This document shows positions 7,464 through 16,745 of a DNA stretch of 64,000 bases, one piece after another (the first letter of the stretch is position 1; each line of letters opens with the position of its first letter). This DNA comes from MKUN01 sp964481425 (GTDB lineage: Bacteria > Bacteroidota > Bacteroidia > Chitinophagales > Chitinophagaceae), in NCBI GenBank assembly GCA_964481425.1, contig CAYZTM010000003.1:62001-126000 (forward strand). Reading direction: 5' to 3'. Both the position numbers and the translations under genes were made by a program. The notes under the pieces were generated by a model, which worked only from the letters and a program-made list of their open reading frames with translations, did not search any database and had not been told where the DNA came from.

Positions 7464-9905
7464 ATGACCACCCGAACACTACTGAGATACACGTTCACGG
7501 TATTCGCTTGCCTTCTTGCCATGCATGCTCCGGCACAGCAGAACAACCCGGTAGACTCTTTACGAAAGGTAACCGCAACTGCAAAAGGCAAAGCAAAAGT
7601 TGACCTGCTCAATGCCATCGCTATGGAGCAGCGGCGCAACGCACCCGATTCGGCCATAGCTGAAGCCCAAAAAGCTATCGATATTGCCCGTTCAATAAAT
7701 TTTCAAAAAGGAGTTGCTGATGCTCACCTGGCCATGGGAGCGGCATATGAGAGCAAAGGAAGTTATGATGATGCGCTTTCCAATAGCAGGCAGGCAACGC
7801 TGGAATACAACGAGCTTTTAGCCCGGGAAAATGATATGCATACTGATCTGCTGGCAAAAAAGGCAAGGTCGTTGATAAATATCGGCATCATATTTTATGA
7901 CAAAGGAAATTTTGACAGTTCTGCACAAAACTATCTCTCAGCATTGGATATTGCCACACATGCCAATGACAGCCTATTGCTTTCTACCATTTACAACAAT
8001 ATGGGCAATGTCTTCAAAGTGCAGGGAGACTATACCAGGGCTACAGAATATCAGCTAAAAAGCCTGAAAATAAGGCAGCTTACAAAGGACCAAAACGGCA
8101 TAGCTGACTCTTATCAAAACCTCGCTATGCTATGCAGGGCCCAAGGCAAATATGCCGATGCGCTCGGCTACCTTCAATCGTGCCTGCAGATACGCAAAAG
8201 TACGGGAGATAAAAAAGGGATGGGTGATGTATGGAATAATATGGGCAATTTGTATGACGGGATGGGAGAATATAAAAAAGCGATCGAATGCCATACGAAG
8301 AGCTTAGCGGTACGAAAAGAGATAAAAGACAAAAGCGGCATCGGCGCATCGTATAATAACATTGCGATCATTTATTTCAACCAGGGCGATTTCCCTCAGG
8401 CATTGCAATACTTCTTAAATGCCCTGCAAACGGCCCGGGATATCGGCAATAAAAAAGGGATGGCGAAAGCCTATCTTAACATCGGCAACATTTACTATGC
8501 GCTGGGAGACCAGGAAGAAGCGATCAAATACTACCTGGAAGACCTGAAAATATGCCAGGCTATCGGCGACAAGGGAGGCATCAGCACTGCTTACCTCAAT
8601 ATGGCAACTGTATATGTGGATCGCGAACAGTACCCCGAAGCCCTGGAAAATTTCCGGAAAAGCCTCGTGATAAAAGAAGAATTAAATGAAAAAGAAGGAC
8701 TGGCGATCATAAACGTTGACCTCGGCATCATTTTTACCCGGCAAAAAAAATATACAGAGGCTAAAGAGTTCCTGCTTCGCGCCATGAAAATATCGGGCGA
8801 AATAGGCGACAAGTATGACCTGGCCGAAGCTAATATTGGCCTGGCTACCATCTACCTGCAAACGGGCGGGATAGCCCCCGCTACTCAATGTATAAAAACC
8901 GGGCTGGACCTCTCCACGATGCTTGGCGCCCCTGAACTTTTGAAAAAATGCTACGATGTATATGCGCAGATCGATAGTGCGCAGGGCAGGTACAAGGATG
9001 CTTTTCAGCATTATAAGCTATTCATTGCAAATAAAGACAGCATGCTAAATGATGCCAATAAAAAGAAGATCTTACGGATGCAGATGCAATACGAGCAAAG
9101 CAAGAAGCAAGATTCAATAAGAATAGCGCACGAGCATGAATTATCATCCGCAAAGATCGCAGCAAGATCTAAATTACGTTTTTGGGCAGCAGTAAGCGGC
9201 GGCATACTACTGACAGTAATTGTGGGATTCTTTTTTAGCCGTAAGGTAGAGAAAGACAAATTTCAACTGGAAATATTGCATACAAGACAGGAAGCTGTAA
9301 AAGCACAGCTCGACTCGCACTTTGTCAGCGGCACACTAACGGCTATCAATGACTTTGTAGAAAACAACGATAAAAAAGAAGCATCGGCTTACTTATTAAG
9401 ATTTTCGAGGCTGGTAAACAGCGTGCTCAAAAATTCATTCGAACGGAAAGTAACGCTAAGGGAAGAACTTAATTTTACAGACGACTATTTTAGCCTGGCA
9501 GTGCTACTCTATCCCGAGAAGAAGATCAGCTATTCCGTAACCGCAGATAGCAATATCGATATTGAAGAAGCGATAGTGCCTCCTATGATATTGCAAGTGG
9601 CAGTGGAGAATGCATTAAAACATGCTTTTCTACAGCGTAATGAAGGAAAAATAGAAGTAACAATAAGCAAAACGGAAAACAGGCTTGAGTTTGCGATCTG
9701 CGACAATGGAAGCGGCATAGACCAGCAACCCCGGGACAACGAAAGAAACCGGCCATCTTTTGGTACTGGTTTAGCCGAAAAAATGATGCGAATTTGGAAT
9801 GAAGACAGCGGGATGCAAACCTTTGACGTAAGTACCCTTACGGATAACCAAGGGAACAAAACAGGTGTTTGTGTTAGATTTACAGCACCTTATATCACCG
9901 CATAA
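7464..9905 (+). CDS. TPR-containing LytS-type sensor histidine kinase
   Basis: 813 residues. A signal peptide or anchor (MTTRTLLRYTFTVFACLLAMHAPAQ) is followed by about eight to ten tetratricopeptide repeats of roughly 40 residues each (residues 35-520, recurring patterns such as YNNIAIIYFNQGDFPQALQYF). Then come a coiled stretch, one membrane helix (about 573-590) and a cytosolic kinase of the His_kinase/LytS family. The phospho-acceptor region reads QLDSHFV where the family usually has QxNPHF, so Pro is Ser and Asn is Asp, but the His is kept. The N box (VENALKHAF) and G boxes (DNGSGI, GTGLAEKM) are intact. It very likely phosphorylates the LytTR regulator encoded 12 bases downstream. The periplasmic TPR domain suggests sensing of a protein or peptide. 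Confidence 0.88.
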   Translation: MTTRTLLRYTFTVFACLLAMHAPAQQNNPVDSLRKVTATAKGKAKVDLLNAIAMEQRRNAPDSAIAEAQKAIDIARSINFQKGVADAHLAMGAAYESKGSYDDALSNSRQATLEYNELLARENDMHTDLLAKKARSLINIGIIFYDKGNFDSSAQNYLSALDIATHANDSLLLSTIYNNMGNVFKVQGDYTRATEYQLKSLKIRQLTKDQNGIADSYQNLAMLCRAQGKYADALGYLQSCLQIRKSTGDKKGMGDVWNNMGNLYDGMGEYKKAIECHTKSLAVRKEIKDKSGIGASYNNIAIIYFNQGDFPQALQYFLNALQTARDIGNKKGMAKAYLNIGNIYYALGDQEEAIKYYLEDLKICQAIGDKGGISTAYLNMATVYVDREQYPEALENFRKSLVIKEELNEKEGLAIINVDLGIIFTRQKKYTEAKEFLLRAMKISGEIGDKYDLAEANIGLATIYLQTGGIAPATQCIKTGLDLSTMLGAPELLKKCYDVYAQIDSAQGRYKDAFQHYKLFIANKDSMLNDANKKKILRMQMQYEQSKKQDSIRIAHEHELSSAKIAARSKLRFWAAVSGGILLTVIVGFFFSRKVEKDKFQLEILHTRQEAVKAQLDSHFVSGTLTAINDFVENNDKKEASAYLLRFSRLVNSVLKNSFERKVTLREELNFTDDYFSLAVLLYPEKKISYSVTADSNIDIEEAIVPPMILQVAVENALKHAFLQRNEGKIEVTISKTENRLEFAICDNGSGIDQQPRDNERNRPSFGTGLAEKMMRIWNEDSGMQTFDVSTLTDNQGNKTGVCVRFTAPYITA

Positions 9906-9917
9906 AACCAAAAACAA

Positions 9918-10688
9918 ATGATCAAGTGTATAATAGTAGAAGATGAATCGAGACATAGTAACAGGCTTACCAAACTACTGAGCAACCTTGATGCAAGTAT
10001 AAAAGTATGCGGCATAGCCAGAAGCGTTGAAGAAGGGATAGAACTCATCGACAGGGAAATACCCGAGATAGTTTTTATGGACATACAATTAGGCAATGAT
10101 CGAAAAGCAGGATTTGCCTTACTGAATAAAATAAAGGAGCCTGCATTCGATGTTATATTCACTACGGCACATATAGATGACAACATACAAGAAATAAGAA
10201 GGTGTGGGCTGGACTATGTAGCGAAGCCTTATATAGAGGAAGAATTATCGGAAGCATTGAGCAAGTTTTGGGTAAAAAAAGAAGGGCATGTAGGACAGAG
10301 ACAACTTAAAGCCTTACTGAACAACCTGGTAACCGAAAACCTTGACGACCAGTTGATATGGCTTTATGACAAAAACTACGACATAGCAGTGAAAGTAAGA
10401 GACATTATTTACTGCGAAGCACAATCATCACCTAAAGAGCACACTAAGATATTCTATTTCAGGGATGGAATACTATGCGAAATATCTTCAGCATATGGCA
10501 TAGGGAAATGGGAAGAAACCCTTTCCAAATATAAATTTTGCCGGATACACAGGCAACACCTTGCAAACTTTAAACACATCAGCCGCTTTGACCGTGTTGA
10601 CAACATGGCTGAAATGAATATTATTAAAAAGAACTTCATTGTGTCAAAATCGGGACGTGAAAAACTCTTCACCTTAATGGGGAAATAA
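9918..10688 (+). CDS. LytTR-family response regulator
   Basis: 256 residues. A receiver domain (residues 1-120) carries the acidic pair E8-D9, the predicted phospho-acceptor D55 in FMDIQLG, and the conserved Lys in YVAKPY near residue 105. A C-terminal LytTR DNA-binding domain (about 150-250) includes FCRIHRQHLANFKHISRFDR, matching the conserved 'hRSxlVN' region of that fold. The gene follows the TPR histidine kinase by 12 bases, so the two form a cognate pair. Targets are unknown. The secreted protein and barrel genes directly downstream are natural candidates. Confidence 0.9.
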   Translation: MIKCIIVEDESRHSNRLTKLLSNLDASIKVCGIARSVEEGIELIDREIPEIVFMDIQLGNDRKAGFALLNKIKEPAFDVIFTTAHIDDNIQEIRRCGLDYVAKPYIEEELSEALSKFWVKKEGHVGQRQLKALLNNLVTENLDDQLIWLYDKNYDIAVKVRDIIYCEAQSSPKEHTKIFYFRDGILCEISSAYGIGKWEETLSKYKFCRIHRQHLANFKHISRFDRVDNMAEMNIIKKNFIVSKSGREKLFTLMGK

Positions 10689-10811
10689 TCACTTAACCCC
10701 TTAAAAGCATCACTTACGGAATAAAAACGCTGAAACCCGATTCACGCTTTGCGCATTGATTGCCGCTATCAAAATTTGCATTATCAAATCATTTTTTAGC
10801 AGACAACATTA

Positions 10812-12320
10812 ATGCGTATGAAACAGCTTATCACAATTATTATTGCATTTGTAGCGGCATTCAGTCAAGTAAATGCCCAGTACTACCAGATGGGGAATAA
10901 ACTTACCGAACCATCTTTGGCCTCTAATTCAGGTTACGGCTTTGCCACAACATTGTCATCTGACGGCTATTCGGCCATGGTAGGCGTTCCCTCGATGGCA
11001 GGAAACACAGGCGGAGTATATTTTTATTATCGTGTTGGCTTAAGCTGGTACCAGGGTGGCTTACTAACCGCAAATGATGCCGCCGGTGCAGCTTACTTTG
11101 GTCAATCGGTCGCCATTTCAGCCGACGGTAATACCGCCATAATTGGTGGCCCCGGAGACAACAATGATGTTGGCGCTGCGTGGATATTCGTTCGTTCAGG
11201 CAACACCTGGACGCAACAAGGTGGCAAACTGGTAGGATCAGGGCCTAGTGGTACAGCATCCCAGGGATTCTCGGTCTCTATTTCCGGCGATGGTAACATG
11301 GCTATATCGGGCGGATACGGAGATAACAATAACCTTGGGGCTGTATGGGTTTACAACCGTACCGGCACAACCTGGCAGCAGATGGGCACCAAACTCGTAG
11401 GGGCCGGTGCGCAAAGCAATGCAAGTTACCCGGCATGGCAAGGCTATTCTGTAGACATCTCCGACAATGCAAACAGAATAATAATAGGAGCCCCGGGGGA
11501 CAATGCAGGACATGGAGCGGCCTGGATATTTAGCTGGGTTAACTCTTCGTGGGTACAGGAAGGATCAAAACTTACAGGCCCATTCTTATCCTATGCAGGC
11601 GCATCGGTTGCCGTATCTGCCGATGGCAGTCGCGTTGTCCTCGGAGCCCCGGGAGATAATAACCATTATGGCTTCGCAGCCGTAATGGTACGTGATAATT
11701 CGGGTAACTGGACCCAGGAAGGATCCAGCCTTATTGGTACTTTCCCTGTAGGGAATGCGCAACAGGGTGGATCTGTAGCTATTTCAGCCGATGGCCAAAA
11801 AGTAGTTGTTGGCGGGGGCTATAACTTCTTCAGTACCCCAAACACCAGCGAAGGACAACTATGGGTGTTTCAGCGCCAGGGAAATACCTGGACACCGGAG
11901 GGCAATAAAATTGTCGGTACAGGTTCGGCAGGAAATGCACAACAGGGCGCATCGGTAGCCATATCGGGCGATGCACAAACAATTATGACGGGCGGATATG
12001 CCGATGACAACTACAAGGGAGCTGTTTGGTTATTTAATACCGATCCTGCAGTGGGAATAAAGAATACCCCGCTGGATAAGGAGGTAGTATTGTATCCCAA
12101 CCCAGCTTCGGAAAGCATTACATTCAACGTTGCGAAGGCCCTTCAGACCGATACCAAAGTAACTATTTGCGATGTTACAGGCCATGTATTGGTCAGTGAA
12201 GAGGCAAGTGCCGGCACAAAGAGCTTGCAACTCGATATCAGTTCACTATCTGCCGGTCTTTACTTGTTTAATATTTCATCGGGCGGCGTTTTAAAGACAA
12301 GCAAGTTCATCAAAAAATAA
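10812..12320 (+). CDS. Secreted FG-GAP-like repeat protein, T9SS cargo
   Basis: 502 residues. A signal peptide ending near ...SQVNAQ is followed by about seven repeats of some 55-60 residues with the core 'vaIsaDGntaiiGgpgDnn.GAaWif.r.gntWtQ'. This is the FG-GAP/integrin-alpha-like beta-propeller pattern. The last 80 residues hold a type IX secretion sorting domain (VLYPNPASESITFNV near residue 417, ending SGGVLKTSKFIKK), so the protein is probably exported through the outer membrane and attached to the surface. The ATG at 10818 is an alternative start. The next gene, 11 bases on, encodes a barrel protein and is likely co-transcribed. Confidence 0.82.
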   Translation: MRMKQLITIIIAFVAAFSQVNAQYYQMGNKLTEPSLASNSGYGFATTLSSDGYSAMVGVPSMAGNTGGVYFYYRVGLSWYQGGLLTANDAAGAAYFGQSVAISADGNTAIIGGPGDNNDVGAAWIFVRSGNTWTQQGGKLVGSGPSGTASQGFSVSISGDGNMAISGGYGDNNNLGAVWVYNRTGTTWQQMGTKLVGAGAQSNASYPAWQGYSVDISDNANRIIIGAPGDNAGHGAAWIFSWVNSSWVQEGSKLTGPFLSYAGASVAVSADGSRVVLGAPGDNNHYGFAAVMVRDNSGNWTQEGSSLIGTFPVGNAQQGGSVAISADGQKVVVGGGYNFFSTPNTSEGQLWVFQRQGNTWTPEGNKIVGTGSAGNAQQGASVAISGDAQTIMTGGYADDNYKGAVWLFNTDPAVGIKNTPLDKEVVLYPNPASESITFNVAKALQTDTKVTICDVTGHVLVSEEASAGTKSLQLDISSLSAGLYLFNISSGGVLKTSKFIKK

Positions 12321-12331
12321 ATTAGTACACC

Positions 12332-12934
12332 ATGTCGAAAACATCACATGCTTTATTTCTTATAGTTGCGATACTTGCATTACCATATAGCAACTGCCAG
12401 GCAGGCATTAAAGAAGCTGCAAATAAGGGCGCATTTGAAAAGGGGACAAAAACAATAGGGATAGCACTCGGCCTCGGCTCCGCTTATAATTTCTATGACT
12501 ATTACGGATATGTGCCTAATGGCATATCGAGATCACCTTCCGCAGAAGCGATCTACGACCAGGGCATAATTAGTAATGCCGGGCCGGGGACCATTGGGAT
12601 AGGAGGTATCCTGTCGTACAAGACAGCAACTTACAAATACGGTAACGGTGACAAAGACCGTTTGACCAATTTAGTAATTGGGCTGAGAGGCAGTTATCAT
12701 CTTACCCTATTAAAAAACAAGAACAATAAATTTGATCCCTATGGCGGAGTGACCGCTGGTATGCGAATATCCAGATACACAGACAATTATTCCTCCGATG
12801 ACGAAAGCGACCTTTATCCCCTTTTTGGAATATTTGTGGGAGCCCGTTATAATTTTAGCAAAAATTTCGGGGTGTTTTCCGAGTTGGGATACGATGTGGC
12901 CATACTGAAAATCGGCCTGGCGCTTACGCTTTAG
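12332..12934 (+). CDS. Outer-membrane beta-barrel-like protein
   Basis: 200 residues with a signal peptide (SHALFLIVAILALPYSNCQA). The mature protein is glycine and aromatic rich with strand-like segments (TKTIGIALGLGSAYNFYDYYGY, LVIGLRGSYHLTLL, LFGIFVGARYNFSKNFGVFSELGYDVA). It resembles small OmpA- or OmpW-like barrels of Bacteroidota. It sits 11 bases downstream of the FG-GAP-like secreted protein gene and just before a strong terminator, as the last gene of that unit. Confidence 0.65.
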   Translation: MSKTSHALFLIVAILALPYSNCQAGIKEAANKGAFEKGTKTIGIALGLGSAYNFYDYYGYVPNGISRSPSAEAIYDQGIISNAGPGTIGIGGILSYKTATYKYGNGDKDRLTNLVIGLRGSYHLTLLKNKNNKFDPYGGVTAGMRISRYTDNYSSDDESDLYPLFGIFVGARYNFSKNFGVFSELGYDVAILKIGLALTL

Positions 12935-12963
12935 AGAACACATGATATAATACCCATCAATAC

Positions 12964-12995
12964 AAAAAATGCCCCACGCAAATGGGGCATTTTTT
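12964..12995 (+). terminator. Rho-independent terminator, also usable in reverse
   Basis: ATGCCCCA pairs with TGGGGCAT around a 6-base loop, with six A residues before and six T residues after. It ends the FG-GAP/barrel transcription unit, and the A tract lets it work on the other strand too. Confidence 0.85.
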
Positions 12996-13108
12996 CAACA
13001 TAGCTATTACGATACAAATAACTTAATCCCGCTAACTATATATAAGACCAGGCACTTAAACCACCGAGCACCTGTAGGGTATGACATATAAGAAGCCAAG
13101 AAACCCCA

Positions 13109-13699
13109 TCATTTACAATAATACATCAACGGAAGTATTTTACGGAAATGAACAGGCCTTTTGAAGTAATGGGGGTCGTTGAGGTGTTTTTTTATTCTTG
13201 CACGCACAGCAGCCTCGTCGGGCAGATCTTTGAGGGTAGTATCAGCCACGAGCGCCACAGTCATCTCAAATCCGTTTGGGCTCCTTTCTATTACTTTTAA
13301 AAAAAAGTAGCCACGTTCATCATTCCACCAATTGCTATAGTGTACATTTATAAATTCCGTGTTGCCGATCTTAGAAAAAAACGCCCCATCATTTTCAAAG
13401 GTCCTGTTAGCCCCTTCATGGTTCATATAGGTGAAGATATAGTGGTTGTTCTCATTATGCTCAATAACGAAATAGTTGTGCGAATCCTCGTCTTCTTTCA
13501 TTTTCCATATACCTATCAGGTCAGGATATATCGCAATGTTCGCCTTAGCATCAAGGGCATATTTCGCATATACCTTGCTTAAAGTTGCAAGGTCGCGCTT
13601 ATTCTCATCTTCCCATTTTTTATCCTGGGCCTTGCCAACGGTTATGGTATTGCAAATAAGGAGGGCTGTAATTACCACGCCTGAGAAAAGGGTTTTCAT
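13109..13699 (-). CDS. Secreted protein of unknown function
   Basis: 196 residues with a signal peptide (FSGVVITALLICNTITVGKAQ). The core begins with DLIGIWKMKEDED near residue 61 and contains several strand-like segments (HYIFTYMNHEG, YFFLKVIERSPNGFEMTVAL), a layout reminiscent of lipocalin-like domains that start with G-x-W. The second half is charged and ends in a YFKRPVHFRKI segment. It stands alone between a terminator and a membrane-protein gene. No function can be assigned. Confidence 0.55.
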   Translation of the reverse strand: MKTLFSGVVITALLICNTITVGKAQDKKWEDENKRDLATLSKVYAKYALDAKANIAIYPDLIGIWKMKEDEDSHNYFVIEHNENNHYIFTYMNHEGANRTFENDGAFFSKIGNTEFINVHYSNWWNDERGYFFLKVIERSPNGFEMTVALVADTTLKDLPDEAAVRARIKKHLNDPHYFKRPVHFRKILPLMYYCK

Positions 13700-13815
13700 A
13701 TCTTTTGGTTTTAATTGATGATTGATGAAGATAAAACTAAATAAAATATGGCAATATTGCTATATGATACCCACAAGGATATGAATAGGTAAAGAAGGTG
13801 CGCACCCGGGCCACA

Positions 13816-15270
13816 TCAACGGCTGTGCGCAGCCTGGCCCGGCGGCCGGATAAACTCATCATAGGCCATCACAACGTATGGGCCTGTAGTATCGAAGCTG
13901 AGGTACCTCCGGTTGACCTTAGCAAGCGGCCAGGTTTCGTAGCAGGTCATGATGTCCGTACTGTTTTTAGGTAAACGGTGTTGCAATTCACTTTGTTTGA
14001 GCACTACTATCTGCCTCACCCGGCCACCCGATGTATAGGCGGAGAATAATGCTGTCTCCGCCGGGAAACCCCATTCCACCAGCCACCGCCAGTCGTCGGG
14101 GCGGCTATCCGGCTTTACAAGCACCAGCTTTGAGATACCTTGCCTGTTCATTTTGTCGAGGAGATCGGAAAGATGGTCGAGACGAGACCTGAAATGAGCT
14201 CTGGCCCCTTCGAACTTCGCGCAGCGCAAAACGAATATGAGCAAGACCAGCAAAGCCGCAAGTTCCGGGCGCAACAGCCTCAAGGTGACAAAGACAAAAG
14301 GGGCTGTACAAATGATGATACCCGGCATCAGCTCGCTCTCGGTAATGAACTCGTTATAACCGTGGAAGGTGAGGCAAAGCAGCACAAAATAGACGAGGGC
14401 ACAGGCTAATGTCCAGCCGGCAAGCAAATAGTGTCGCTTAAAAAGCAGCGTTACTATACCGGCCAGCGAGATAAGGGGGAGTATCCAATAATTGACGGGC
14501 ACATGCCAGTAGATAGCTTTGGCAAGCGGCGATGAGAAAACAGACAACAGGTTATCCGCGTCCATTTGGTTAACGCCGGTGAGGAGGCCGCTATCATAGC
14601 CTGCGTAATTGTTGCTCACATATAGCTTGGCAAGGATAATGACCGCAGCAACAATACTGAGGATGATCGTTTGATCGCGGTTGAAATACCATTCCTCCTT
14701 TTCATAAATAAGATACACCCACAAAAAAATAAAGGGCGGTATCACCAGCGGATGACAAAATACTGCCGTTGTGCCTAAGAGCACTAATATCGCTGCAGAC
14801 AGCCATAACGGATATTTTTTTTGTCCGGAGAACGAAAGCAAAGGGAACAATAGGAACATGTAGGCTATGCCCTGGTGTACCTCGTTATTGGGCCAGAAAA
14901 AGGTGTGTGTGGTTACCAAAGCCCAGTAAAAAGCATACAGCACCAATAGCCGGTATGCCCTGAAAACAAACAGCAACAGCGCCGCAACCAAAAGATAAAA
15001 CAGGTGGAAACTTGCCGAATAAGCTATGAGGATGACCTTAAGCGGCAGACCCAGCTTTGCACCCAATACCGGCACCAATTGCGTAATAAAGGCCCCGAAA
15101 CGGTACTGCTGAATCTGCAATGCCTGCTCGTTGATGGCCGAGAAAACTATATGCGCCGCATCGGCAAAGAACATCCGCTCCTTGTAGTAATAGACGGATG
15201 CAAGAAGCATCAGGACAAATAAACCGAAAGACAGGTATGCGGCAAGTTTTAAATTACTTCTCGTTTGCAT
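13816..15270 (-). CDS. Polytopic membrane protein, possibly GT-C-like
   Basis: 484 residues with about ten hydrophobic helices in the first 340 residues and a soluble C-terminal domain (about 365-484). The first loop (FFADAAHIVFSAINEQALQIQQYRFG) carries an acidic-His element after helix 1, and a PNNEVHQG loop lies near residue 125. This resembles the topology of GT-C glycosyltransferases, which use an acidic first loop, but no confident family match is visible. Neighbouring genes include an ABC-2 permease and a glycosyltransferase, which would fit an envelope-glycan role. Confidence 0.5.
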   Translation of the reverse strand: MQTRSNLKLAAYLSFGLFVLMLLASVYYYKERMFFADAAHIVFSAINEQALQIQQYRFGAFITQLVPVLGAKLGLPLKVILIAYSASFHLFYLLVAALLLFVFRAYRLLVLYAFYWALVTTHTFFWPNNEVHQGIAYMFLLFPLLSFSGQKKYPLWLSAAILVLLGTTAVFCHPLVIPPFIFLWVYLIYEKEEWYFNRDQTIILSIVAAVIILAKLYVSNNYAGYDSGLLTGVNQMDADNLLSVFSSPLAKAIYWHVPVNYWILPLISLAGIVTLLFKRHYLLAGWTLACALVYFVLLCLTFHGYNEFITESELMPGIIICTAPFVFVTLRLLRPELAALLVLLIFVLRCAKFEGARAHFRSRLDHLSDLLDKMNRQGISKLVLVKPDSRPDDWRWLVEWGFPAETALFSAYTSGGRVRQIVVLKQSELQHRLPKNSTDIMTCYETWPLAKVNRRYLSFDTTGPYVVMAYDEFIRPPGQAAHSR

Positions 15271-15396
15271 AGGCCAAAACAGTCTGCATTAGTCTTGTAA
15301 AATAGAAAAAACAATCAAGTACACAGCATTATGCATTCACTAAATGGAGCAAGTAGCAACCGCCTGATATTATGAAGCCTTCCTACAAGAGGTATA

Positions 15397-16503
15397 TTAC
15401 TCCCACCTGAACGACCTGATGGACAAGGGTAATATGAGCAGGGTCCAAATGACAAGGCCTGACAGTTCCCTGCCCAGTTCCCAGATGTGCCTGCCGTCGA
15501 AGGCGATCTTGCGCAGGCCATCGACAAAGAAGGTAAGGGGCAGCAGGTTGCAGAAGTGCTGCAGCCAGAGCGGGTAATTCTCTACCGGGAAGAAAAGGCC
15601 GCAGAGCAATATCTGCGGCAGCACCACGGTATTGGCGATGGGCGAGATGGAATTCTCATTCTGCACCAGGCCGCTGATGATAAAGCCAATACCCATAAAT
15701 ATGAACAGGCCGAGCAACGAGAACAGCAGCATCTCTATAAATGTGTCGAAACCATTGACGAGGGTGAACTGAAAGGCATAATAACCCAGCAGCACCATGA
15801 TGATAAAGCTAATGATGTGGAAGAACAGGCGGCTGAGCATCTCGCCTGCTATGATGCTGCGCCTGCGCAGCGGGGCCACGCGCAGCCTGCGCAATACGAG
15901 GTTTTGCCGCAGGCTGAACAAGAGGTAGGAAGAGCCATATACGCCGGCCATCAATAACGAAAACCCCAGCTGCCCCGGCAGGATAAAATCAATGGAATGA
16001 TAAGCGCGGCCGGGCAGTTCTTCGGCAGATAATGTGGCTATGGCGGGATTGTCGGGGAAAGCTTTGCCATTAAGTTGATCGAGGGCCTCGTTCACCAGGG
16101 TCCTGAGGAGCCTGGCATTGGCAGCGGATGCGGCGGATGTTTTAAGATGCACAAGGTAATGGGGCATAGCGGTATTTGCATTGAGCGCCTCTATACTCAT
16201 GATGGCGCTGATGCGGCCGGTCTTAAGGTCTTGCTTCATTTCTGCCGCGCCGGCGGGCTGCTGCAATGTAATGAGCGGAACCTGGCCGATGGCCTTATAT
16301 ACCGGTCCGGTGGTATCACTACCCGGGGCTATGACCACCTTCATGGTTGGTAACTTATCGCCCACCATGGCCCCAAAGACCACGATAAAAATAATGGGGA
16401 ACAAGAGGGAAAAGACCACAGAGGTAGGGCTTTTCAATGTGGCCAGCAAGCTATATTTGGATATGGTAAACGCAGCCTTCACCTGGCTGACCTTGTTCTT
16501 CAT
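15397..16503 (-). CDS. ABC-2 type transporter permease
   Basis: 368 residues from the ATG at 16503; a GTG two codons upstream overlaps the promoter. An N-terminal helix (SVVFSLLFPIIFIVVFGAMV) is followed by a periplasmic domain of about 150 residues. Five more helices follow from about residue 180, with the ABC-2 pattern GFSLLMAGVYGSSYLLFSLRQ, then RLRVAPLRRRSIIAGEML. This is the membrane half of exporters for drugs, glycans or lipids, of the YhgE/YadH type. No ABC ATPase gene lies on either side, so its energising partner must be encoded elsewhere. A TAnnTTTG element ends 5 bases before the start codon, suggesting a near-leaderless mRNA. Confidence 0.82.
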   Translation of the reverse strand: MKNKVSQVKAAFTISKYSLLATLKSPTSVVFSLLFPIIFIVVFGAMVGDKLPTMKVVIAPGSDTTGPVYKAIGQVPLITLQQPAGAAEMKQDLKTGRISAIMSIEALNANTAMPHYLVHLKTSAASAANARLLRTLVNEALDQLNGKAFPDNPAIATLSAEELPGRAYHSIDFILPGQLGFSLLMAGVYGSSYLLFSLRQNLVLRRLRVAPLRRRSIIAGEMLSRLFFHIISFIIMVLLGYYAFQFTLVNGFDTFIEMLLFSLLGLFIFMGIGFIISGLVQNENSISPIANTVVLPQILLCGLFFPVENYPLWLQHFCNLLPLTFFVDGLRKIAFDGRHIWELGRELSGLVIWTLLILPLSIRSFRWE

Positions 16504-16508
16504 GGGCA

Positions 16509-16516
16509 CAAAGGTA
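16509..16516 (-). promoter_or_regulatory. TAnnTTTG -7 promoter element for ABC-2 permease
   Basis: TACCTTTG on the minus strand matches the Bacteroidota -7 consensus. Only five bases separate it from the ATG at 16503, so transcription would start at or next to the start codon. Confidence 0.5.
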
Positions 16517-16745
16517 ATTTAGACCGTATATAAAAGGGCCTTTCTTTCAAGACGGCTATTATGCTGCAGACCAAAGCAAAGCGTGCAGAGATGGCAAACA
16601 ACATACATAAGTTAATGAGCCTACATGTCATTTAACCACTGAATAACGCGGGAAACGCCCTATTCTTCCTAATATCGCAACCGAAAAACAAGGGATAGAT
16701 AAGTGTCAAAATAGTGTTAATTTTACTAATCCCTTAATTACCAGA

